Shown here one piece after another: positions 1-6,190 of a stretch of DNA of 10,353 bases (positions are counted from its first letter, which is position 1; each line of letters starts with the position of its first letter). The notes beneath the pieces were generated by a model. That model saw only the letters and a list, made by a program, of their open reading frames with translations. It had not been told where the DNA came from and made no database searches. The translations under genes and the position numbers were made by a program. Origin of the DNA: SURF-58 sp041305085 (GTDB lineage: Archaea; Nanobdellota; Nanobdellia; Woesearchaeales; UBA9642); assembly GCA_041305085.1 (NCBI GenBank), contig JBFYMA010000011.1, forward strand, positions 1 through 10,353, in the 5' to 3' direction.

Positions 1-257
1 TCATAAGCCATGCCATAAATAAGGATTTTGTAAAAGCCAAAGACCTTCTTCTTAAGACTATGCTGGAGCACGGCCTCTCAGGAATAGACGCCATAAAGCA
101 GTTGCAGAAAGAGGTCTGGAACTCTGAAGCAAAAGACACTGCAAAGCTTGAGATGGTAAAGGAGTGTGGAGAGATAGAGTTCAGGATGGTCGAGGGAAGC
201 GATGAATTCATACAATTGGAGGCGCTGCTGGCAAAGTTCTGCGTTTTGAACAATTAA
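1..257 (+). CDS. rfcS: Replication factor C small subunit, C-terminal end (partial)
   Basis: This is the tail of the archaeal clamp-loader small subunit, which with RfcL opens and loads the PCNA sliding clamp on primed DNA. The frame is open from the window edge (first full codon at 3) to TAA at 255-257, so about 84 residues are visible and the AAA+ ATPase core lies outside. The visible part matches the family's helical collar domain: an 'F-V-K-A' helix, then GLSGIDAI, a 'Q-L-Q-K-E-V' helix, and the closing block with GE.EFR..EG and IQLEALLAKF, which is typical of RfcS C-termini. The recognition rests on this motif order as I know it from the family. A possible small membrane protein starts 1 nt after the stop, so the two may be co-transcribed. 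An ATG at 60 is internal and not a real start. Confidence 0.92.
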   Translation, partial: ISHAINKDFVKAKDLLLKTMLEHGLSGIDAIKQLQKEVWNSEAKDTAKLEMVKECGEIEFRMVEGSDEFIQLEALLAKFCVLNN

Positions 258-258
258 A

Positions 259-303
259 ATGACATTTTTCAATCCAAATTTGATAGGTTTTTTGGGTCGT
301 TGA
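259..303 (+). other. Out-of-frame N-terminal segment with slippery heptamer T TTT TTG
   Basis: ATG at 259 opens a 14-codon frame ending in TGA at 301-303. In this frame positions 288-294 read T TTT TTG, an X XXY YYZ heptamer. A -1 slip resumes at GGG (294-296) and enters the frame of the membrane protein encoded through 617. The combined N-terminus would be hydrophobic and uninterrupted. The slip geometry is seen directly; its use in the cell is inference, and a one-base sequencing or assembly loss in the T run is the simpler explanation. Confidence 0.5.
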
Positions 304-617
304 TAGTTGGCATTATTCTTATTATAATTCTGAAAATTATGAAAAGCAAAAACAAACAGATATTGGAATCTTACAAAGAAAATGGGTCTAATTTCAAAAA
401 AGGAGCAGCGCTCATAGGTTTAGTTATTAGTGTCTGCTTTAACGCAATTTTGCTTGGTATTGGCTTCATCGGGGTGCGCCCAAATACACAGGATTTAGTT
501 GTTGCAGGATCATTATTTGCTATAATAACTGTCATCTACATATTCATAATTATGGGATTTATTGAATTAATAAATGCGAAAAAAATCCAAAATAACAAAA
601 ATGTGCCTTATGACTGA
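300..617 (+). CDS. Small membrane protein, probably frameshifted from an ATG at 259
   Basis: The product is a 105-residue hydrophobic protein of no family I recognise. It has a hydrophobic stretch at residues 2-12, a basic linker (KSKNKQ), a helix at about 35-59, a second helix at about 64-89 and a polar tail. In this frame the only starts are TTG at 300, which would cut into a membrane helix, or ATG at 339; neither has a Shine-Dalgarno sequence. A better N-terminus lies one frame away: ATG at 259, 1 nt after the rfcS stop, reads MTFFNPNLIGFLGR and then stops at 301-303. A -1 shift at T TTT TTG (288-294) joins it to GSLIVGIIL and gives one continuous first helix. Either a T is missing from the T6 run, or the shift is real. 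The last codons lie inside the left arm of the 597-723 inverted repeat, so the C-terminus may be altered by that element. Confidence 0.55.
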   Translation: MIVGIILIIILKIMKSKNKQILESYKENGSNFKKGAALIGLVISVCFNAILLGIGFIGVRPNTQDLVVAGSLFAIITVIYIFIIMGFIELINAKKIQNNKNVPYD

Positions 618-723
618 ATAGCTCGCCCTATCCCCTGCCTCAAAGCAGAGGTGCAGAGCAATCAAAGATTGCTGGCATCCCTCTGGGATATTACTGGCTC
701 GCAATCTTGTAAGGCACATTTTT
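597..723. repeat. 127-bp element bounded by a perfect 14-bp inverted repeat, with nested stem
   Basis: The left arm 597-610 (AAAAATGTGCCTTA) and right arm 710-723 (TAAGGCACATTTTT) are exact reverse complements. Inside, CAGAGG (646-651) pairs with CCTCTG (680-685), TGC (652-654) can pair with GCA (675-677), and AGCAATC/GATTGCT (657-663/667-673) closes an AAA loop. A direct repeat GCTCGC occurs at 621-626 and 697-702. The structure sits between a plus-strand and a minus-strand gene and ends in T5, so it could terminate the plus-strand unit, encode a structured RNA, or be a miniature mobile element. No open frame or transposase is visible inside, and I saw no clear target-site duplication. Confidence 0.75.
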
Positions 724-731
724 GGAATTGA

Positions 732-777
732 AGAATTTCGCACTAAAGTGCGGGGTATTAAACCCCTGCGAAATTTT
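732..777. repeat. Compact hairpin element with nested hairpins
   Basis: AATTTCGCA (734-742) and TGCGAAATT (767-775) are perfect inverted arms, extendable by one G-T and one A-T pair. The interior can fold in two exclusive ways: CGCACT/AGTGCG (739-744/747-752), or the outer stem plus GGGGT/ACCCC (752-756/762-766). It lies 8 bp after the larger inverted repeat and shares with it a stem closed by an A-rich loop followed by a GGG-ATATTA or GGGGTATTA string, so the two may be related repeats. It may also serve as a bidirectional terminator between the convergent genes. Confidence 0.65.
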
Positions 778-785
778 CAATAATC

Positions 786-807
786 AAAAAAGTTAGAAAA
801 CAAAAAA
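786..807 (-). terminator. T-run terminator for the lipoprotein unit
   Basis: On the minus strand, just after the lipoprotein stop, there are two T6 runs (complements of A runs at 802-807 and 786-791) with further T-rich sequence between them. Archaeal RNA polymerase stops at such oligo-T tracts without needing a hairpin. The hairpin at 732-777 follows and may add to the stop. Confidence 0.6.
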
Positions 808-811
808 TATT

Positions 812-1783
812 CTAATTCGTGCTCACATCCTTTACTTCCACCTGCTTGTCTACATACTGGCCATAAAGATAATCCAGGGTTATGTAAAGTATTGGCTCAT
901 ATATCTTGTTTCCTGTAGGAGTCTCTATTGTGCAGGTTACTGTTGTTGGCTCTCCATCGTAAAGCGTCACAAAGCCTTCTGTCTTTGCGGTGTTTCCGCT
1001 GAGCTGGGGGCATTTTATGGCTGCATCTGTGCCATCTGGAAGGCTGACTTTTGCATAAACTTTGTTTTTATCTGTGTTTGTTACTGAATCATCGCAGGTT
1101 GTTCCCAACTTGTAAATTGTTCCAGTGCCAACATGGCTTATCGTGAAAAGAACCTGTATCTTGTTCTGCCCCATGGGCAGCTCTGAAAGCGTGCTTACAT
1201 GGACAGGAGCTCCTGAATTTTTTGGGCTTTTTATCTCGTTGATCTTGCACAATTCATCATTTTCTGTGCTGTCCTCAAAAGTGTTCTCTTTTATGCAAAC
1301 TTTTGTATGTGTCTTTGTCTCGTAGTCATAGCAGAACTTGGCCCTTATCTTCAACAAGTCATTGCCCTGGATGTCAAGATTATAGTTAAAGTCCTCAAAA
1401 GTTATATATTCTTTGCCTCCATTTAGCACTGTGCCTTCAAAATTCTTTTTTTTGCCCTTAAGCTCAAAGTCAATTACCTGTTTTGTCTTAGGGCTGCCAA
1501 AGTATTCAGGGTTAAACCCCAAAAGCTCCAATTCTCCAAAATCATTTGATGGGCTAAAATCATATTCTCCCTTATTTTCAAGCTCTATTCCTACTGAAAA
1601 AGGAAATTTTCCGTTGTCATAAATCTGGTTGGGGGGCAGTCCTTCCTGAAATTTTATAGATATTCCTTCTGTTCCTCCATCAAAAGGAGCAAAGTCAGGG
1701 CCTGCGTTCTGGTTGTTATTTGTGCATCCTCCAAATACAAACAAAAAAATTGCCAGCGCAAAAGCCAAATATATTTTTTTCAT
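812..1783 (-). CDS. Secreted lipoprotein, surface paralogue 1
   Basis: The product is a 323-residue exported protein of unrecognised family. The N-terminus (MKKIYLAFAL...) is a lipoprotein signal ending in FGGC with C20 as the lipidation site, followed by an Asn-rich linker. The ectodomain has two modules. Module 1 (about 38-165) opens with GTEGISIKF, then PP..IY and ENKGEY, and closes with CYDY (151-154) and C163. Module 2 (about 179-320) has C179, GAPV (191-194), HVGTG (217-221), C230, C258, C284 and a YEPILYITLDYLYG strand near the end. The cysteine spacing matches the two upstream lipoproteins, which suggests disulfide-bonded beta domains. ATG at 1783 is preceded by GGAGGT at 1790-1795, six bases away, which supports this start. 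It is probably the second gene of a unit led by the 436-residue paralogue. No enzymatic motif is visible; a structural or ligand-binding surface role is inferred. Confidence 0.85.
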   Translation of the reverse strand: MKKIYLAFALAIFLFVFGGCTNNNQNAGPDFAPFDGGTEGISIKFQEGLPPNQIYDNGKFPFSVGIELENKGEYDFSPSNDFGELELLGFNPEYFGSPKTKQVIDFELKGKKKNFEGTVLNGGKEYITFEDFNYNLDIQGNDLLKIRAKFCYDYETKTHTKVCIKENTFEDSTENDELCKINEIKSPKNSGAPVHVSTLSELPMGQNKIQVLFTISHVGTGTIYKLGTTCDDSVTNTDKNKVYAKVSLPDGTDAAIKCPQLSGNTAKTEGFVTLYDGEPTTVTCTIETPTGNKIYEPILYITLDYLYGQYVDKQVEVKDVSTN

Positions 1784-1789
1784 TTTTAA

Positions 1790-1795
1790 ACCTCC
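1790..1795 (-). promoter_or_regulatory. Shine-Dalgarno GGAGGT
   Basis: A full GGAGGT lies 6 nt before the ATG at 1783. Its presence fits translation from inside a longer mRNA, in contrast to the leaderless arrangement inferred for the upstream gene. Confidence 0.8.
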
Positions 1796-1881
1796 ATAGT
1801 TTGGGACTTTTTGATTTTTCTTTTATTGTCTTTTATTATTATATTATTCTCAATTTGTTATTCGCTTGTTATTATATTTTA

Positions 1882-3192
1882 TCATGAAACCCTCTTCACA
1901 GTAACCCTTCTTTCTGTCGTATCAGAGTATCCATACCACAGTTCCATCGTAAGAGGCGTCTGGTAAGCATTTTTTGAAGGGGCATACCTGTAGTCGTAGC
2001 TGCAGATTATTGTTCCTGTGCCTTCCTGAAGCTTCACTCTTTTGTTTTCCAGGTTGCAGTCCAGATGATCTTTTCCAATTCTTATATCAGCAAGGTAAAC
2101 AACATCAAGGTGCTGGTCTGTAACCCTTTGGGTGTTGTAGGGGTTGCACCTTGCAAAATATCCAAGGTCAAATATCTGGCCATTTCCAACATTAGATATT
2201 CTTATTTCAAAAATAGCTTTCTGCTTTGTATTCTCCTGATTTATGCTTGTTATTGCCACAGGGGCTCCCTGGGTGCTTCTAAGGCTTGTCTGGCCAGGTG
2301 TGCAAACCTTTCTGGACTCTGTATAAGGCTCAGGGTCTATACACACTGTGGGAGAGGCATACGTTGTGTAGACATAGCAGTTTGTTATAAGGAAAGGCAT
2401 TGTTGTTTCATCCAGCCCTGCAGGCCAGTCAGTTATTTCAGCATTAAATGTTTTGTAATCTATTCCTCCACCCGGGTAGTTGTAGTCATCTCCAGGAAGA
2501 ATATATTCCTCGCCAAAATGGAAGTCTATGTTAAAAGAAGGCAAGAATATCAAGAGCTTTCTTCCGTGGTTGTACTGGTCATAGTCCACACTTATAGGAT
2601 TGTCAAAGCCAAAGCTGAAATATCCTCCTCCTTCTGAATTTTGTGAGTTGTCTCCAAACTTTATGTCAAGATCTGAGAGGTATTTGCTGGTGTTCCATCC
2701 AACACCATATCTATTAAGTGTTTCTCCAATATCATTCAGCTCCACTTCCCATGAATTCGGGCTGGTCTCAAAGTGGCTTCCGTGGCAGTCAATAAACCCG
2801 TAAAGCCCTCCTTTGGAGATTGATGAAATGTCAAAAGTGCAGTCTTTGAAGCCTGACTGCAGTGGTTCAACCCCATCCACGTGAATCATTCCAGGGTCAT
2901 AGCCTGAAACAAACACTGCGCCCTTTGTCATGGATGCTCCTTTGTTGTGAATATCCACATCTATTGTGAATGAGTTGTCTTCAGCATCACCATCTCCGTA
3001 ATAGTAAATGCTATAGGGAGGAGAGTTAGCTAAAAAATCCACAACAACCCCTTCAGAGCCAACATAGTAGTCGTCTGTCTTGGGGTCAGAACCTGAAAAA
3101 CTGCATGATTCAGCAAATAATGATAAAGAAACAAGAGCTAAAACAAGCAATGTTTTTCCAATAATTCCTGTGTTTTTATTCTGGCCAGACAT
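1882..3192 (-). CDS. Secreted lipoprotein, surface paralogue 2 (enlarged module 1)
   Basis: The product has 436 residues from the ATG at 3192. An in-frame GTG at 3210 would add six residues, but TATATAAA at 3216-3223 is centred 27.5 bp before the ATG, so the mRNA should begin at or next to that ATG. The signal is MSGQNKNTG, then a hydrophobic core ending FAESC, giving a somewhat weak lipobox with C30. It shares the two-module plan of its neighbours: GSEGVVVDF (45-53), SPP..IY, HNKGA, CYVY (272-275), C284, C297, GAPVAI (309-314), NVGNG (334-338), three further Cys, and a closing TPLTMELWYGY strand. Module 1 carries an insert of roughly 120 residues rich in Gly, Asp, Tyr and Phe, which the other two lack. 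The function is unknown. The high aromatic and acidic content suits an external beta-rich domain, possibly ligand binding, which is inference only. Confidence 0.85.
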   Translation of the reverse strand: MSGQNKNTGIIGKTLLVLALVSLSLFAESCSFSGSDPKTDDYYVGSEGVVVDFLANSPPYSIYYYGDGDAEDNSFTIDVDIHNKGASMTKGAVFVSGYDPGMIHVDGVEPLQSGFKDCTFDISSISKGGLYGFIDCHGSHFETSPNSWEVELNDIGETLNRYGVGWNTSKYLSDLDIKFGDNSQNSEGGGYFSFGFDNPISVDYDQYNHGRKLLIFLPSFNIDFHFGEEYILPGDDYNYPGGGIDYKTFNAEITDWPAGLDETTMPFLITNCYVYTTYASPTVCIDPEPYTESRKVCTPGQTSLRSTQGAPVAITSINQENTKQKAIFEIRISNVGNGQIFDLGYFARCNPYNTQRVTDQHLDVVYLADIRIGKDHLDCNLENKRVKLQEGTGTIICSYDYRYAPSKNAYQTPLTMELWYGYSDTTERRVTVKRVS

Positions 3193-3215
3193 ATTTTTAT
3201 TCCTTGTCACCTGAA

Positions 3216-3223
3216 TATATAAA
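3216..3223 (-). promoter_or_regulatory. TATA box for a leaderless surface-lipoprotein mRNA
   Basis: TTTATATA on the minus strand is centred 27.5 bp upstream of the ATG at 3192, which puts the transcription start at about that ATG. The spacing is identical to that of the TATA box before the gene ending at 7399. It favours ATG over the upstream GTG at 3210, which would leave the box only about 9.5 bp from the start codon. Confidence 0.7.
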
Positions 3224-3283
3224 TATTACTATTTTATAAAGGATAAAGATTAATTGTTGCATGCAGGCATAATTCCCCAGAAT

Positions 3284-4240
3284 TCACCTGACTATTTCAA
3301 CTGTCTTTGTTATGGCATCAAGGTAAATATAATCCAAGTCTATATAAAGAACATCTGGCTGAGTCACAAACGTCAAGGGAATAAACTGCTTGCTCTCTCC
3401 TTGGATAAAACAGGTTGTCTTGGCCTCGTTGTCTATAAAGCTCAAGTTTTGTGGACTGCATACAAGCGGATGGCTGGAAAGCTTTGCCTGCACTTTTGCA
3501 TGACCGAATTCCACAACCCCTGTGTTTTTGATGTTGCACTGGTCCTCTATAGGCTTCTCAGTCCTGGAAACCAGGTTTCCGCTGCCAACATTCTTAAAAG
3601 TTATAATGAATGATGGTGAAACATAGGTGTTGTTGCTGTCATCAGTCATTACGCTCATCCTTGGCTCAACAATTGTTATTGCAATCGGAGCCCCCTGATC
3701 CTTAAAGCTAATGGTCTGGCTGTTGCATGTCTTTTTTCTCTTGTCAAGGTTAAAAGGATCGCTGTCCAGGCATATATCCTGCACAAGCTTTGTGTGGTAA
3801 GGATAGCAAAGGTTAAATATTATCTGGGATTCTGGAGACTCTCTCTGGCCTTCTAGAGCATTAGCTTGCAGCACAAATTCCACAGGCTTTGACTCTCCCA
3901 GATGGTCATAATAATTTTTTCCTGTCAGCTGTATTTGGCCTTTTTCAGGGGTTATTGGCTGAAAATAGTACTTGTCAAAAGTTATGTGAAAGAATATTTT
4001 GTCATCCTGTGAGCTGTTTGAAATGACGTGGTAAGCCCCTTTGTTGTGCATGTTTGCAATAATGCTTACCTGCTCTCCCTGATAAACCTGTTTTGGAGGA
4101 GCATTTTTTAAAAACTCCACACCAATGCCTTCGCTTCCCTGGTATGGATTAAAGCTTGTGATCCCTGGGTCGCTGCTATCGCACCCAAAAAAGATAAGTG
4201 GCAACACAATTATTACCAACAAAATAGCTGCTGTTTTCAA
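3284..4240 (-). CDS. Secreted lipoprotein, surface paralogue 3 (TTG start)
   Basis: The product is a 318-residue exported lipoprotein of unrecognised family. It starts at TTG (4238-4240), which overlaps the upstream stop as TTGA and is preceded by a strong AGAGGAGGAAA Shine-Dalgarno. The signal peptide (MKTAAILLV..., ending IFFGC) gives C20 as the lipidation site. Module 1 has GSEGIGVEF (35-43), APP..VY, MHNKGAY and CYPY (145-148), C157. Module 2 has C172, GAPIAI (183-188), NVGSG (217-221), C235, C261, C277 and a final VLYIDLDYIYLD strand. It has the shortest module 2 linker set of the three. Translational coupling to the 621-residue membrane protein suggests the two are made in fixed ratio and may form a complex on the cell surface, which is inference. 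Confidence 0.87.
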   Translation of the reverse strand: MKTAAILLVIIVLPLIFFGCDSSDPGITSFNPYQGSEGIGVEFLKNAPPKQVYQGEQVSIIANMHNKGAYHVISNSSQDDKIFFHITFDKYYFQPITPEKGQIQLTGKNYYDHLGESKPVEFVLQANALEGQRESPESQIIFNLCYPYHTKLVQDICLDSDPFNLDKRKKTCNSQTISFKDQGAPIAITIVEPRMSVMTDDSNNTYVSPSFIITFKNVGSGNLVSRTEKPIEDQCNIKNTGVVEFGHAKVQAKLSSHPLVCSPQNLSFIDNEAKTTCFIQGESKQFIPLTFVTQPDVLYIDLDYIYLDAITKTVEIVR

Positions 4241-6102
4241 ATTGTTTCCTCCTCTATTGTTATTGGTGTTGACCTGATTATCTGATAAGTATACTTTGCC
4301 TTTGCAGTAAATGTATTTATGGACACGCCTCCAGTTCCAAGAAGCTCTCCAACATCATTATCTTTTATTTCCAAAAGGCATTGGATAGTTATATAATCCC
4401 TGTCCCTGCTGAACAGAAGAGGAATATTTTGCAGGTTGTAGACATAATAACCCTGCGAGTTTGGAGCAGAAGGGTAATTAAACCTCACAAGATCTGAAGG
4501 CACACAGCTGTTGTCCTTAACTTTTAAAGGAGATGGGAGCTTGAATTCAAGCTCGTTTATTGATACAACTTTTCCAAAAGGATCGTCATTTTTTATTGTT
4601 ATTCCGAAAGGTATTGCAATAATTGGATTTTCTGAATCAACAGAATACGGAAGGTTCCATGATTTGGTCTTATCCACAAGCCCCAGCTCTACAGGCCCTG
4701 CAGTGTAGACAGCAACAGGATACTGCTCTAATCCATAAAACTGGTGTATATCCTCGTTTCTGCTGTAAAAACCATTCCTGATATTTCTGTCTATGAACGA
4801 ATAAGTAATATATCCCCAGGTTTCAAAGTTAAAGTTTGACTGGAAGTAAACATTATAATTTTGCTTTTTTGAAACATCCAATACACTGTAGGACTGCTTT
4901 GAAAAGCTGCACGGAATATATCTTTCGTCATAATTTGTGACTGTGAACTCTCTATAGCCTTTTGGTATATCTCCCTGGATGCTTGGATTGTCCAGATAGC
5001 ATGAGTTCTTAACATCAACCACACCTACAAATGTCTGCCCTTTTATTGGCGCAAAAACATCTATAGCATCCCCTTTTGTGTATTTTTTTGATGTTGTCTG
5101 GAGTAAATCTATGGACACTCCCAGCTCTCCATACCTATTTTTTTCCACCTCTGATTCATAGTTTGGGTCAGTTGCTCTTCTTATCTCTCTTGAAACGTTT
5201 CCAGGAATGCCAACGATTGTGCTCCACAGGTTGCTCCAGCCTGTTTTTACAACGTCCCAAACTTTGCCTGCAGGCGCCCTTATTCCTCCGCTTCCTGTAA
5301 CTGACTCTGAAAGAAATTCACTGTCAAGGACCACTGTAAAAAGTATGGCTATTATTACTGCTGCCCATATGAGGTTAAGCAGGGTTCTGCCAGCCTTGTA
5401 TTCAAAATGGTTGGCAATGTACAAAGGCCAGATAGGAACAAGCAAAAGCATTGCCCTTAAAAGCTCAACCAGGCTCATTCCCATAAACACTGCTCCTGAA
5501 TCTGGAAAAAATGCTGTCAACGCAGGCAGAAGAACTGCAAGACCTGAAATTGCAAGATATTTGAAAAGAGTGTTTATGTTTCCCGAGCTCTCAAACCTGA
5601 AGAAAAGGATCCATGCAAGGATTGCAATAACCAAGTATACTCCAAACGAGGACTTGTTTATTACAGGAATCCACCCAGATTTCTCACTGACCCAGAAAGT
5701 CCACGCATCTATGATGTGCCATAACAATGTAAGCCAGAAAAATCCCTTGTATGCTCCTCCAAGCTTTGACTCTGCCCTGTCTGCAACATCTCTTGTTTTT
5801 CTGGCAACGTGTTTTACTCCTCTTCCAGTTGCTTTTGTCAATGAGTATGCACCTGCTCCCACTGCCAAGCCAACAGAGCCAAACTTTTTTGCCCCTCTGC
5901 CAAGCATCTGGGCTTTTTCCCACATCTTTTCTTTTGAAGATTTGTTCTGCTCTGCCTCTTGCTGTTCCTCTTTTTCCAGCTCATTATTTGCCCTTTCATG
6001 GAGCTTTGCCTTGTATCTTGAGTTCCGTTGCCATTCTTTTATTCTCTGGTATTCCTGATCTTCTTCAGACATTTCGCTTTCCTGAGGTTCATCTTCAGCC
6101 AT
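4237..6102 (-). CDS. Polytopic membrane protein with large external beta-rich domain
   Basis: The product is a 621-residue protein that I cannot assign to a named family. Residues 1-66 are highly charged (Glu/Lys/Gln-rich, probable coiled coil) with no signal, so they are cytoplasmic. Residues 67-95 are Gly/Ala-rich and basic. Probable membrane helices lie at about 118-137, 152-170, 180-200, 205-230 and 240-260. Residues 261-621 form a soluble, probably external domain. Its C-terminal half resembles the neighbouring lipoproteins in layout: AGPVELGL (468-475) stands where they have GAPVAIT, then FGITIKND, C533 and C575, and a closing KAKYTYQI. C368 and C398 lie in the first half. The stop overlaps the TTG of the next lipoprotein. 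An alternative start is Met11 (6072). It could anchor or organise the lipoproteins, or form a channel-like base; both are inference. Confidence 0.85.
   Translation of the reverse strand: MAEDEPQESEMSEEDQEYQRIKEWQRNSRYKAKLHERANNELEKEEQQEAEQNKSSKEKMWEKAQMLGRGAKKFGSVGLAVGAGAYSLTKATGRGVKHVARKTRDVADRAESKLGGAYKGFFWLTLLWHIIDAWTFWVSEKSGWIPVINKSSFGVYLVIAILAWILFFRFESSGNINTLFKYLAISGLAVLLPALTAFFPDSGAVFMGMSLVELLRAMLLLVPIWPLYIANHFEYKAGRTLLNLIWAAVIIAILFTVVLDSEFLSESVTGSGGIRAPAGKVWDVVKTGWSNLWSTIVGIPGNVSREIRRATDPNYESEVEKNRYGELGVSIDLLQTTSKKYTKGDAIDVFAPIKGQTFVGVVDVKNSCYLDNPSIQGDIPKGYREFTVTNYDERYIPCSFSKQSYSVLDVSKKQNYNVYFQSNFNFETWGYITYSFIDRNIRNGFYSRNEDIHQFYGLEQYPVAVYTAGPVELGLVDKTKSWNLPYSVDSENPIIAIPFGITIKNDDPFGKVVSINELEFKLPSPLKVKDNSCVPSDLVRFNYPSAPNSQGYYVYNLQNIPLLFSRDRDYITIQCLLEIKDNDVGELLGTGGVSINTFTAKAKYTYQIIRSTPITIEEETI
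4245..4255 (-). promoter_or_regulatory. Shine-Dalgarno AGAGGAGGAAA, deciding a TTG start
   Basis: GGAGG (4248-4252) lies 7 nt before the TTG at 4240. The same bases encode the Glu-Glu-Glu near the C-terminus of the upstream protein. No ATG or GTG is better placed, so this site fixes the TTG start. Confidence 0.85.
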
Positions 6103-6144
6103 TTTTTTATGTATAAATATATAGTACTAAATCTATAGCAGGAG

Positions 6145-6152
6145 TTTATAAA
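6145..6152 (-). promoter_or_regulatory. Possible TATA box for the polytopic protein unit
   Basis: TTTATAAA lies about 47 bp before the ATG at 6102, giving a leader of about 20 nt. A second AT-rich candidate, TATTTATA at about 6112-6121, is too close for this ATG but could serve Met11. The choice is unresolved, and neither start has a Shine-Dalgarno. Confidence 0.35.
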
Positions 6153-6190
6153 ATTTGTCCTGATTATGGGCTGCACACAAAATTCAGTCT

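Noticed and set aside
620..775. Repeated short stems considered as a CRISPR array
   Set aside because: The units differ in sequence and length, with no identical repeat and no regular spacer.
1784..1881. AT-rich gap with repeated TTATTATATT strings, considered as a promoter or repeat
   Set aside because: Low-complexity AT sequence with no clear TATA box at a useful distance; the downstream SD suggests read-through from the gene upstream.
2065..2637. A 190-codon plus-strand frame opposite the 436-residue lipoprotein
   Set aside because: Cys- and Val-rich nonsense composition, no start signal, and fully inside a gene with paralogues next door.
5207..6058. A long open plus-strand frame (283 codons) opposite the polytopic membrane protein
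   Set aside because: It is antisense to a gene with clear membrane helices and coupling to its neighbour. The product is Ser/Pro/Thr-rich with no domain, and the frame is open because of the codon bias of the real gene.
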